A DNA stretch of 64,000 bases. Source: Pollenia angustigena (Eukaryota; Arthropoda; Insecta; Diptera; Polleniidae). How positions within the stretch are numbered: the first letter of the stretch is position 1; every line of letters begins with the position of its first letter. Positions 42,694 through 54,302 of the stretch are shown piece after piece. The DNA lies in contig OV884058.1 in the NCBI GenBank assembly GCA_930367215.1, positions 108,213,802-108,277,801 on the forward strand, written 5' to 3'. The position numbers and the translations under genes were made by a program. The notes below the pieces were generated by a model. That model made no database searches, had not been told where the DNA came from, and saw only the letters and a program-made list of their open reading frames with translations.

Positions 42694-44434
42694 CACGTGA
42701 TTTCAAATCACACGTGCCTTTTAAAATCACACGTGCGATATTGTGGTGATCGGTTTTTGTGTGCGATTTTCAATTGCCGCAAGCATACCGAAAAACACAA
42801 AGACGCACAGAGGAGTATTTGGCCTGAAAAGCTGGCCAAAAAGGCAAAACTGAATTTTAAGAAATCTTAAGAACTTTTAGTTGCGATTTGTAGCCCTGAG
42901 ACCCTGCTAAAGTCAGGAAAGTGAAGAAAATTATATGAGATTTAAATGTTTTTTTTCGGTTTCTGGATTTTTGTATGATTTTTTTTTGCGGCTAAACGAA
43001 TAAAGGTTTAACAAAGATTTTTTTTTCGCTGAAAGGTTTGACCAAAAGTTATTTAAAACAGAAAAAAAAATTTAAAATATGTTGAATATTCATGTTGAAA
43101 CAATTCGTTCAAAAGCTAAAAAAAAACATATTATACACTTTTTTTTTGCAAAAAAAGGAAAAGAAGAGGTTTTTAAAAGTGAGGTTAGCATGTCTACGAA
43201 TTATGTTTGATACCACAATAAAATTTGGAATCTCTAATTTTAGAAACCAAAAAAAAAAAGTGTGCGCAAGTTTGCGCCATTATTTTTGACGATTTTTTTA
43301 AATTTTCACATTTCGTATATTTTTGCTCATCGGGCACTTTTTCTTATACCTTTATATCGTCATAAACTTTTATGTATTTTGAATTATTGATTTCAACTGT
43401 TATTCACATCACTTTTAACACTTCACAATATTAATACCTGCCTATATGTATTTATAAATTGCAAAAAATCTTAATTATCCTAATAGTTTTAAGGGAATGT
43501 CCCACACATCCCCATAAAAAATTTTTTTTTGAAAAAATAGCTTTTTCCAAAAAGAAATCGAATTTTTTGAATAAAATTGTTTAGGAAGGTATGTAGTTCT
43601 TTTGGACTTTATATTTTTTAACAACTCAAAATTTTTTTTACATAAAAAAAAATTTTCACCCAAGTAAAAAATTTTCAAGTCGAGAGGCGCGGATTAGGAT
43701 TTTATTTTAGACCCATGGTTTCTTCGGAGAATTTTCTTAGAATTTATACGATTTTTAATTTTTTTTTTTCATCCATACAAGTCGACCCGCCCTAATGTAC
43801 ATACAGTCTGTCTGTGGCTTTTAGAAAAATCTTAAAAATTTAAACTTTTTGGTTCTTAAATTTTTTTATTGCATGTTGAAAACAAAAAATTTGACGCATT
43901 TTGCCATTAAATTTTTAATAACTCCAAAATAGTAATAGATATAAAATTAATGTGTACGGTTAGTTTAAGCAGAATTTTCCGGTGCATCTTCTGATCCTCC
44001 TACTATTAAAATCGGAGAATACGTTTTCAAGTTATGGCAAAATATATAAGGCAACCCAACGATTTAGGGGGTGAAGTATGCCACGCCTTTAAAAGAAAAT
44101 CCTTACGTACTAGAGAAAAACGGAAAACAGATTTGAATTAAGGGCATCAAAATCCATATAGTCCACATACTTTTATTTCTAGGGTAGAGAAACATTTTTT
44201 TGTTGCGCAGTGTACTTTTGTTGCGCAGTGTAATTTTTTCAAAATCTGCCACTAGACTTTTTATATCATACTACACCTAAAACTATCAAAAAACTAAAAC
44301 TTTTAATTCAAAAAACACGTTTAATAATTTTGGCCAGCTTTTCAGGCCAAATTCTCCTCTGTGAGACGGTGTGATTTTCAGAATATCATAAAATCACACG
44401 TGTGATTTAAAAAACACGTGATTTGAAATCACTT
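42694..44434. mobile_element. Long-TIR element with CACGTG-rich ends (about 1.74 kb)
   Basis: Outer inverted pair acgtgatttcaaatcac (42695) and gatttgaaatcactt (44434). The inner pair ttggcctgaaaagctggcc (about 42821) and ggccagcttttcaggccaa (about 44332) is exact over 19 bases. Total arm length is roughly 110-150 bp. CACGTG occurs in both arms (42693-42732; 44395-44420). No transposase frame recognised. Superfamily unknown. Confidence 0.7.
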
Positions 44435-44450
44435 GATTTTCAAAACAGAC

Positions 44451-44573
44451 CTGGGAGCTAATTCTGGCAGTCGTGATCGAATATCTTTGCGATTCGAAAG
44501 CAATTTTATTTCAGTCGATACTGAATGAATTTGCAAAAAAAGTATTCGATTACGACTGCCAGAATAAGCCCCC
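44451..44573. mobile_element. Fold-back MITE (123 bp)
   Basis: gctaattctggcagtcgtga and, inverted, the arm ending acgactgccagaataagccc pair for about 30 bases including atcgaata, around a short a/t-rich loop. No clear target duplication. Confidence 0.75.
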
Positions 44574-44749
44574 TGTATTTAATAAATATGAAAATCACAA
44601 ATTTTTAAGTTGTTTCCATTCAACAATAAAAAGTTAGGTTTGGACTTAAGTTTGCGTACGGGCTCGATTTTTAAAATTTACGAGTCAGAAATAGTGAATT
44701 CGGTCGGACACTACTAGTTTTACATAAGAATTATCAGAGTTATCTTACT

Positions 44750-44842
44750 GCAGACAAGACAATTAATTCAAGAATGTGACGACCTGACTCAAGATTTGGA
44801 TTATATAACTTTGTCAGAAGATGGGCAGAAGATTTTAAAATA
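44750..44842 (+). other. Possible exon-like open stretch
   Basis: After an acceptor-like ttactgcag a plus frame reads TRQLIQECDDLTQDLDYITL then SEDGQKILK and a stop. It has a protein-like composition but no recognised family. It could be an exon of the same unknown gene as 45001-45132, although the frame ends in a stop before any obvious donor. Confidence 0.2.
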
Positions 44843-45000
44843 ACTAGCGAGAGAAAAAAGAACTTAATTAAATATCAGTTACAACATACATGATAGAATC
44901 AAGATAAGTGAAAACAGATTTGGACAACATTTAAACAGAGTATAAAAATAATGAAATCCTCAATCAACAAGATCTTACGCCATTGGATTATTTTTTCTAG

Positions 45001-45132
45001 GTCTCAACCGATTGTTTCTTACCTTTGGAGAGCATTGATTCTCTGCCCCATGAGCCGGCAGTTGATACTGGAGGCGTTACCATTCCAGCGCCCTCGGAGG
45101 ACTCACAATTTCCCACGTATTTAAATAATTAA
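45001..45132 (+). CDS. Candidate terminal exon of an unidentified gene
   Basis: A GC-rich island in very AT-rich DNA. It follows an ideal acceptor (attattttttctag, ending at 45000). The frame from 45001 reads STDCFLPLESIDSLPHEPAV then TGGVTIPAPSEDSQFPTYLNN and stops at TAA (45130-45132). Composition (S, P, E, D rich) and placement suit the C-terminal tail of a real protein. Exons upstream could not be traced confidently and no family was recognised. It could also be the end of a captured host gene or chance. Confidence 0.35.
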   Translation, partial: VSTDCFLPLESIDSLPHEPAVDTGGVTIPAPSEDSQFPTYLNN

Positions 45133-46560
45133 AAACTTTAAGATTTTTTTTTTTAAATTTTACTATTTATTTTTCCTTTTTATTTTAATTGATTTTATGA
45201 TATGATTTGCAACGCAATATTATTTTTAAGTCATTTTAAGTATTTTTTCTCATTTTTTTTTTAATAATTAAAATCTTTTAAATGTTTTTTTTTTTAATTT
45301 TTTTCTTTATTTAACATTTTATGTATGTTTTTAATTAATGTTTTTTTTTTTTTGTTTTATAACGTTTTTTGAGTTTGTTTCTTGTGTTTTTTATTTAATT
45401 TAATTTTTTTCTTTTAACGTTTCAATTTTAAATTTCTTTGTTTTCAATTTTTCAAAATCTTTGTTTTTAGGGATTAAATTTAAAAAAAAATTTATTTGAC
45501 GATTTTTTTTTTTAATTATTAAATTATTAAAATATGAAAATATGTTCTTTTTTTTAGGATTTGATTTGAATTTTTTGATTTGATGATGTAAGACAATGAA
45601 TTTCTAGTACTAAAATTTAATTATTTATTAGTTTTCACAAAATTTTTTTTCGAATTCTAATTTAAATACGGTTTTAAGTTTTTTTTTTATAAATTATTGC
45701 TTTTTACAGAATTTCTTTTAAAATGTTTGTTTTCAATTATTTTCGTTCGCTTAACTCTTAGAACAAAAATTGTTTTCTTGTTTCGAGTCGTTTGTATTAC
45801 AGTTCAAATGGAAGTATTGCATTTTTCTTTTAACTATTTGTTTAGATTTAATAAAATTATTATTTGTTTTTTTTTTTTTTTGTTTTAATGTCAATTGCTT
45901 TGTTGCACGTTTGTTTGCGATTTTATATCGGTGATTAATTTAGTAGAGTTTTAATATTTCAAAAAATATTTTTCCTTTTTAATATATTTTAAATACATAT
46001 TGATTTAAATATTGTTTTTTTCTTTTTCAACTCAAAAAATTTAAAACAAAAACTTGTTAATTATTATTTTATTGTCTGTATTTGATTTGAAATAGAGCTA
46101 ATTTTTGTAGAGTTTTTTTGTTTATTTATTTTTTTAAATTAAAAAAAGTTAAAAAAGAAAACTAAAATCTTCGAAAAATGAAGCAAATTAAATATAAAAT
46201 TTTATTTTGTTTTTATTCTTTTTTATTTTAATTGAGGGCAGTGTTTTGTTTAAAGTTTTCTTGTTTTTTTTTTGTAATTTTAAAAACTTAATTAATAAGA
46301 AAAATTTAAATATTAATTATAAATATTTTTTAAGTATAAAATATTATAAAAAAAACTTTGGGTGGGTTTCTTAAAGAAATTTTTTTTTTGTATATAAAAG
46401 AGAAAGAAAATCGTTTGATTTTATTTATTTTTATAAAATAATTTCAATTTAAATTTTTATTTAGTATTTTGATTTATTTAAAAAAGTTGTACTAAATTTA
46501 TTATAAATTTTGAAATAAACTATTAAACAAAAAACAATTTTCTTAATTCCTTGCAATGAT
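45133..46560. other. Extremely T-rich stretch
   Basis: Long runs of t on the plus strand for about 1.4 kb with few g or c. If 45001-45132 is a true last exon this could be its 3' UTR; otherwise low-complexity spacer. No gene. Confidence 0.5.
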
Positions 46561-47072
46561 TTTAACAAGAGTTTTGACAGAGTCAAAATGTTCTTAACAA
46601 AATGAATTTTAATTAAACTTTAATTAGAGGTTAGGTTAGATAGTCATCGTCCAAACTTGCAATTTTTGTTGCAGCAATTCTTAAGTTTATTGTATTAAGA
46701 GTAGCGAGAAGATTGGGGAGGGGTGCTCAATACCATGTACTCTGCAATTCTGTTTTGTTTTGTTATTATCACATTTTTTAACTTGAAGTTGGCTTTAGGT
46801 ATACAAAATAACAAAAGGAGGATAAGAGGATACTCAAATGCCGAAGTCGAAATAACATTTAGCTTAATGAATTTTTTTAAACAAAAGATGAGAAATCGAC
46901 ATTCTTTAATCTCAGCCATTAATTCAAATCAAAATTATTAAAGATCTAAATATTGCATTAAAACTGTTTTGTGGCGTGATGAGAAAGGTTATGAAACGGA
47001 TATAAATATTTATTTTAAAACTTTAATGTCCGTTTTTATATCTAAAGTTTTTTGGGCCAATTCTACCCTTTT
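46561..47072. other. No recognised gene
   Basis: Short frames on both strands (46695-46941) mirror each other and have no motif. They look like chance. Confidence 0.4.
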
Positions 47073-48030
47073 TATACCCTCCACCACAATTAGTTGTGAA
47101 GAGGGTATATTAAGTTTGTCATTCCGTGTGAAACTTTTTTACTATTCATCTCAGACCCCATAAAGTATATATATTCTGGGTCCTTGAGTAATTCTAAGTC
47201 GATTTAGCCATGTCCGTCTGTCTGTCCGTCTGTCCGTCTGTTGAAAACACGCTCACTTTCGAACAACTCAAAATAAATGAACATAAATAAATGGTGCCAA
47301 ATTGCTTGTAGTTATCCTAAGCAGTTTAGGATTGAAATCCAGCAAAATAGGTTCAGTAGGACCAGAGCTATGAATCAAAATGTGGAACCACCACCTAAAA
47401 AAATTGATAATTTTGTTACAAAAAATAACATAAATGCTGGAACAAGGCACGGAATGAGATAAGATTTTGCAAAGATTTGTTTTATTTGACTGGAAATCAT
47501 GCTGTTAAATTTCGTGAAAATCCGTCCATAATTTACCCTAAGCCCCATATAAACAATACTCCCGGAAAACAGTTTAGTACGCCTAAAACCGTAAAAAACA
47601 ATGCAATCATAACAAATTTTGGCTCGTCACAGTTTTATAGGACTATAAATGATACTGTGAAATTTCGTGAAGATCGGTAAATAATTTACCCTAGGCCTCA
47701 TAGAAACCCTACTCCCGGAAAACAGTTTAGTACACCTAAAACCATAACTACTAATGCTAGCAAAACAGAAATTGGTACGTCACAGTTTTAAAGGACTAGA
47801 AATGTCGCTGTGAAATTTCGTGATGATCGGTCCATAATTTACCCTAGGCCCCATATAAACCCTACTACCGGAAAACAGTTTAGTCGCCTAAAACCATAAT
47901 TAATAACAAATCGTCACAGTTTAAGATAATAATAACATCATACAGATATTACTCCTTAAACATTTGAACTGTCGGTGGAGGGTATCAAAGATTCGGCACA
48001 GCCGAATATAGCACTCTAACTTGTTTTTTT
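47073..48030 (+). mobile_element. mini-me/DINE-like repeat, copy 3 (reversed)
   Basis: Reads inverse to copies 1, 2 and 5: starts ataccctccaccacaattag and ends with ggagggtatcaaag, the gccgaa hairpin and ctctaacttgtttttttt. It has a gtctgtccgtctgtccgtct tract (47214-47240) and two to three 153-bp-type units with an open plus frame (47477-47680). Confidence 0.7.
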
Positions 48031-48140
48031 TACTGTTGGGTCCAGCACTCAGGGGATGACCCCTTCTAATGCATTGCATTGTGTTGGAACTAGGAAAATA
48101 GGTTGCGGGAAGAAGGATAGAGGGAGTAGTGTTTGTGAAC
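48031..48140 (-). repeat. LINE 3'-end-like segment, inverted copy of 51870-51968
   Basis: gttgggtccagcactcaggg through ttgcgggaagaaggatag is the exact inverse of the segment at 51880-51965. The following gagggagtagtgtttgt is the inverse of the LINE 3' flank at 57345-57362. Confidence 0.65.
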
Positions 48141-48165
48141 ATTCGATTTGAACTTAATCATGTTG

Positions 48166-50175
48166 TAAGTTATGTACCGATCTTCACGAAATTTCACAGT
48201 ACCATTTATAGTCCTATAAAACTGTGACGAGCCAAAATTTGTTATGATTGCATTATTTTTTGCGGTTTTAGGCGTACTAAACTGTTTTCCGGTAGTAGGG
48301 TTTATATGGGGCCTAAGGTAAATTATGGACCGATCGTCACGAAATTTCACAATGTTATTTCTAGTCCTTTTAAACTGTGACGTACCAATTTCTGGTATGA
48401 TAGCATTATTAATTATGGTTTTAGGTGTACTTAACTGTTTTCCGGGAGTAGTGTTTATATGGGGCTTATGGTAAATTAAAGACGGATCTTCACGAAATTT
48501 AACAGCGTGATTTTCAGTGAAATAAAACAATTTTTTGCAAAATCTTATCTCATTCCGTGCCTTGTTCCAGCATTTATGTTATTTTTTGTAACAAAATTAT
48601 CAATTTTTTTAGGTGGTGGTTCCACATTTTGATTCATAGCTCTGGTCCTACTGAACCGATTTTGCTGGATTTCAATCCCAAACTGCTTAGGATAACTACA
48701 AGCAATTTGGCACCAAGTTTGTTCATTTATTTTGAGTTGTTCGAAAGTGAGCGTGTTTTCAACAGACGGACAGACGGACAGACAGACAGACGGACATGGC
48801 TAAATCGACTTAGAATTACTCAAGGACCCAGAATATATATACCAGAGAAAGCCAAAAAGTTATATTTTTAATACTTATAACCTATTCATACGCCACCGAG
48901 CACGAGTACAGGCAGGTATGATTACCAATAAGTATGAGCATGAATAAGTTTGTATATCGACCGGTATGAGTATGAACAAACACGCATGCTTATGGGCAAT
49001 CCTTTGAATGCGTATGAGTAAAGGCATGTATCGTAAGTATCGACAAGTAACTTCAACATTTTGTATAGTTATTTTAAAGCAAGCAGTGTTGCCACGACCT
49101 AAAAATTTATGTTAAAGTTATATTAAAACATAAATATTTGCTATCAAATTAAAATAATGCTTCTAAAGCTATAATAAATTATAATCTTTTTTATGAAAGA
49201 GGTTTTTTATAAAAATAATTAAAAAAGGAGGCTATCAACTATTTTGGGATCTTTTCTGTTTCTTTTTTTATGTTTCCATCTAAAGAGAAATCTTAATCTA
49301 AAGCTGCGCTGCAGGCAGGAAATTTCATAAAATTCTTGATTCTTATTAAGACAACCGTGGATACCTTGTGGAGTTGTTTTTCCACCATAGCATGATGTCG
49401 AAGTCTTCTTTAAGGCTAACATTTCCGTTGGCATACTGATTGACTTCAGCAATTAAATTTTAAACCATTTTTTAACGTCTTAAAAATGCAACTGGCAACA
49501 GATAAACTACTCAAACTCATAATATAAATGAATGTATTTACCTGTGATATCTCATTTCTTAACTGCCAATATGAATATTCGATTTTTTTTTTGGATTACG
49601 GTAACTTTTTCTGTTTTTATTAAGAACGAATAAAATAACACGACGTATTTTAATTTGCATCCATTTAGTCATTTTTTTAGATTTTCTTAAATAAGAACGC
49701 AAATCTTTATATCACAGAAATTTTTTTAAAGTCAACAATCGTTTTTCAATAAAATTTTGTTGAATTGTACTCAAACGATTTTGAAAAAACGTATTTATTT
49801 GTGATTCAGCAATTTGGAAAAAAAAAAATTCTGGCAACATTTATGAAAAAATTTAACAAAAAAAATGTTTGAAGTCAATGCTATAACTATGGGTGTGTCT
49901 GAATATGTGCGAGCAAGAAACACAATAAGTATGATAACATACATGAATGAAATCAAATGCGCATGGATATACACAAGTATGAGAATAAACAGATACGAGT
50001 GCGCACACGTATTGAAAATTGTCGATATGTGCTAGAGTACTTTAATTTTTTTTATACCCATTGGCTTTCTCTGATATATACTTTATGGGGTCTGAGATGA
50101 ATAATAAAAAAGTTTCACACGGAATGACAAACTTAATATACCCTCTTCACAACTAATTGTGGCGGAGGGTATAAC
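48166..50175 (-). mobile_element. mini-me/DINE-like repeat, copy 4, split by a hAT
   Basis: Lacks its start (the duplication border cuts it). It has tandem units with open minus frame (48090-48530) and a gaca/gacg tract (48768-48795). It is interrupted at 48842 by a hAT and resumes at 50074 to end ggcggagggtata. Confidence 0.75.
48843..50073. mobile_element. hAT insertion (1,231 bp), copy in unit A
   Basis: Ends CAGAGAAAGCCAA on both sides. Perfect 8-bp duplication ATATATAC (48835-48842, 50074-50081). It has many gtatgag/catac words near 48895-49030 and 49900-50010. A 77-codon minus frame (49219-49452) has no recognised domain. Confidence 0.92.
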
Positions 50176-50180
50176 AAATA

Positions 50181-51869
50181 TTGTATACATATATATGTAT
50201 ATATATTTTGGCTCCTTATAAGGAGAGAAGCTGATTAAACGATGTCCGTCTGTCCGTGTATCCGTTGAAGTGGATTTTCCGAGGACCCCAGATATAAAGG
50301 CGACCAGGTAGATATATATTTATGTTGCATATAGTCCGGAATCGTATGCTTTTACGATTCAGCCTGATCGGTCTACAATTGCCGGAGATATGAGCAAAAC
50401 ACCACCATTGCCTTTAAGTTTACCCAAAAATCCCTTGTTGTTATTTTGTGCTGTATATCTTTAGAACGGCAAGATCCACAGTTTCCAAAATAAAAAGCAT
50501 CTTGGCTGTCAATACAAACATTCCACAAAATGTGGGAAGGATTGGAGATATATGTTCCTTTCACTCCTCTAGGGAGCATAGGGCCATAAGAAGGTTGTTC
50601 CAACAATCTCGATCTTCGGCTCGATGCTTGACTTCGTTCTACTTCATGCGCAATCTCGAAAGTTCTGTTGTCAGTTGCCGCTTCCAGGTATGCGCTGGTC
50701 TTCCGGCTCGTCTGCTTCCCTGCGGGTTCCAATCTACCCATTACTTGGCAATATCATCGCCTGGTTTACGGAGGGTGTGACCTATCCAACTCCATTTCCG
50801 CTTACTTATTTCCGTTCTTATAGGCTGCTGGTTTGCCTTCATCCAAAGTTGGTTGTTGGATATTATTACAGGCCAGAAAATCCAGAAGATTTTGCGGAGA
50901 CATTTGTTTAGAAATACCTGAAGGCTTTGTATGTCACGTGGTGCCATGTTCCAGGTCTCGTATCCATATAATAGAGTGGATTTTATGTTGGAGTTAAATA
51001 ATTTGATTTTGGTTTGTTTCGAAATATTAGAAAATTTCCAAACTGGGTTTAACTGGTCAAATGCACTCCGTGCCTTATTTATGCGACTGGATATATCTGC
51101 TGCTGAGCCACCAGTTGTATCAATTGTGCTACCCAGATAGCAGAAGGACTTCACATCTTCTATGTCTTGATCACATACGAAGAAATGGCTATCTGTGTTA
51201 CTATTGATACGGAGCGATTTTGTCTTGGGTATATTTATCTACAGCCCAACCAATTTTTCGATGTCACTGATGGTGGAAATTTTTGACTGCATCTCTGAGA
51301 ATGAGTGGCTAAGTAGACATATATCATCGGCATAATCTAGGTCCTCTAACCGTCCTTGTAAGCCCAACATAATACCTCTCTTATGATGGCTTGTTGCCTT
51401 CTGCATCACATCATCGAGGACGCAGTTAAAAAGTGGAGGTGATAAGACACACCCTTGTCTAACTCCAGTTTTCAACGTGAACCTGTTGCTCAGTTGTTTT
51501 TCTTGCAACATACGACAATTGGCATTCTTTTATTAGCCGAGTTAGTTTTTCGGGAACACCTTTGCATAGCAGCGAGTTTCATATAGCGTTATGGTTCAGT
51601 GTGTCAAAGGCCTTCTCAAAATCTATAAAACGAGGTATAATGGTGATCTCCATTCCGCTGATTGCTTAACTATAATCCTAAGACTGTTTACTTGGTCAAC
51701 ACAAGATATTCCGGAGCGAAAGCCAGCTTGCTTATATCTGAGTGATGGGAAAATTGTTATAGAGAGTCTTTGTTTATTTACCATGCTTAACAAGGTTATG
51801 CCTCTCCAATTCGTCCTGTTGGTCAAATCACCCTTTTTGGAAGATTTATAATGATTCCATCAGATAGCT
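50181..51869 (-). pseudogene. LINE (RTE-like, tentative) 3' half, copy A
   Basis: Minus-strand pieces: NRTNWRGITLLSMVNK, QAGFRSGISCVDQVNSLRI, then KTGVRQGCVLSPPLFNCVLD, motif C LDYADDICLLSH, KSFCYLGSTIDTTGG, LLYGYETWNM and ISKRKWSWIGHTLRKPG. This is the same protein type as the 24-29 kb LINE but another family. An 11-bp deletion near 51526 removes LYKAL-type residues present in copy B, breaking the frame. Stops after motif C and near 51170 are shared with copy B, so the element was already dead before the duplication. Confidence 0.9.
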
Positions 51870-51968
51870 ACTACTATCCTTCTTCCCGCAACCTATTTTC
51901 CTAGTTCCAACACAATGCAATGCATTAGAAGGGGTCATCCCCTGAGTGCTGGACCCAACAGTAAAAAA
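51870..51968 (+). repeat. LINE 3'-end-like segment
   Basis: ctatccttcttcccgcaacc to ggacccaacagtaaaaaaaa resembles the tail that follows the plus-strand LINE at 57345-57410 and occurs inverted at 48031-48116. Confidence 0.55.
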
Positions 51969-51972
51969 AACA

Positions 51973-54302
51973 AGTTAGAGTGCTATATTCGGCTGTGCCG
52001 AATCTTTGATACCCTCCACCGACAGTTCGAATGTTTAAGGAGTAATATCTGTATGATGTTATTATTATCTTAAACGGTGACGATTTGTTATTAATTATGG
52101 TTTTAGGCGACTAAACTGTTTTCCGGTAGTAGGGTTTATATGGGGCCTTGGGTAAATTCTGGACCGATCATCACGAAATTTCACAGCGTCATTTCTAGTC
52201 CTTCGTACCAATTTCTGTTATGATAGCATTATTAATTATTGTTTTAGGTGTACTAAACTGTTTTCCGGGAGTAGGGTTTCTATGGGACCTAGGGTAAATT
52301 ATGTACCGATCTTCACGAAATTTCACAGTACCATTTATAGTCCTATAAAACTGTGACGAGCCAAAATTTGTTATGATTGCATTATTTTTTGCGGTTTTAG
52401 GCGTACTAAACTGTTTTCCGGTAGTAGGGTTTATATGGGGCCTAAGGTAAATTATGGACCGATCGTCACGAAATTTCACAATGTTATTTCTAGTCCTTTT
52501 AAACTGTGACGTACCAATTTCTGGTATGATAGCATTATTAATTATGGTTTTAGGTGTATTTAACTGTTTTCCGGGAGTAGTGTTTATATGGGGCTTATGG
52601 TAAATTAAAGACGGATCTTCACGAAATTTAACAGCGTGATTTTCAGTGAAATAAAACAATTTTTTGCAAAATCTTATCTCATTCCGTGCCTTGTTCCAGC
52701 ATTTATGTTATTTTTTGTAACAAATTATCAATTTTTTTAGGTGGTGGTTCCACATTTTGATTCATAGCTCTGGTCATACTGAACCGATTTTGCTGGATTT
52801 CAATCCCAAACTGCTTAGGATAACTACAAGCAATTTGGCACCAAGTTTGTTCATTTATTTTGAGTTGTTCGAAAGTGAGCGTGTTTTCAACAGACGGACA
52901 GACGGACAGACAGACAGACGGACATGGCTAAATCGACTTAGAATTACTCAAGGACCCAGAATATATATACCAGAGAAAGCCAAAAAGTTATATTTTTAAT
53001 ACTTATAACCTATTCATACGCCACCGAGCACGAGTACAGGCAGGTATGATTACCAATAAGTATGAGCATGAATAAGTTTGTATATCGACCGGTATGAGTA
53101 TGAACAAACACGCATGCTTATGGGCAATCCTTTGAATGCGTATGAGTAAAGGCATGTATCGTAAGTATCGACAAGTAACTTCAACATTTTGTATAGTTAT
53201 TTTAAAGCAAGCAGTGTTGCCACGACCTAAAAATTTATGTTAAAGTTATATTAAAACATAAATATTTGCTATCAAATTAAAATAATGCTTCTAAAGCTAT
53301 AATAAATTATAATCTTTTTTACGAAAGAGGTTTTTTATAAAAATAATTAAAAAAGGAGGCTATCAACTATTTTGGGATCTTTTCTGTTTCTTTTTTTATG
53401 TTTCCATCTAAAGAGAAATCTTAATCTAAAGCTGCGCTGCAGGCAGGAAATTTCATAAAATTCTTGATTCTTATTAAGACAACCGTGGATACCTTGTGGA
53501 GTTGTTTTTCCACCATAGCATGATGTCGAAGTCTTCTTTAAGGCTAACATTTCCGTTGGCATACTGATTGACTTCAGCAATTAAATTTTAAACCATTTTT
53601 TAACGTCTTAAAAATGCAACTGGCAACAGATAAACTACTCAAACTCATAATATAAATGAATGTATTTACCTGTGATATCTCATTTCTTAACTGCCAATAT
53701 GAATATTCGATTTTTTTTTTGGATTACGGTAACTTTTTCTGTTTTTATTAAGAACGAATAAAATAACACGACGTATTTTAATTTGCATCCATTTAGTCAT
53801 TTTTTTAGATTTTCTTAAATAAGAACGCAAATCTTTATATCACAGAAATTTTTTTAAAGTCAACAATCGTTTTTCAATAAAATTTTGTTGAATTGTACTC
53901 AAACGATTTTGAAAAATCGTATTTATTTGTGATTCAGCAATTTGGAAAAAAAAAAATTCTGGCAACATTTATGAAAAAATTTAACAAAAAAAAATGTTTG
54001 AAGTCAATGCTATAACTATGGGTGTGTCTGAATATGTGCGAGCAAGAAACACAATAAGTATGATAACATACATGAATGAAATCAAATGCGCATGGATATA
54101 CACAAGTATGAGAATAAACAGATACGAGTGCGCACACGTATTGAAAATTGTCGATATGTGCTAGAGTACTTTAATTTTTTTTATACCCATTGGCTTTCTC
54201 TGATATATACTTTATGGGGTCTGAGATGAATAATAAAAAAGTTTCACACGGAATGACAAACTTAATATACCCTCTTCACAACTAATTGTGGCGGAGGGTA
54301 TA
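51973..54302 (-). mobile_element. mini-me/DINE-like repeat, copy 5, split by a hAT
   Basis: Complete start (acaagttagagtgctatatt, hairpin, gataccctccaccg). Four tandem units have ctgttttccgg near 52117, 52259, 52411 and 52564, the first spaced only 142 bp. A minus open frame covers 52195-52659. Interrupted by the hAT 52971-54202. Confidence 0.75.

Larger units (their letters stand above)
48166..51869. repeat. Tandem duplication, unit A (3.70 kb)
   Basis: Nearly identical to 52295-56009. Offset is 4,129 bp over most of the length, 4,128 in the first part (a one-base indel) and 4,140 after an 11-bp deletion near 51526 in this copy. It contains mini-me-like copy 4, a nested hAT and the 3' half of a LINE. 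Confidence 0.95.

Noticed and set aside
45697..45888. Plus-strand frame in the T-rich block
   Set aside because: Phenylalanine-rich because of t-runs; no acceptor or motif.
50448..51140. Plus-strand frames opposite LINE copies A and B
   Set aside because: They duplicate with the LINE and are antisense to its RT frames; no protein resemblance of their own.
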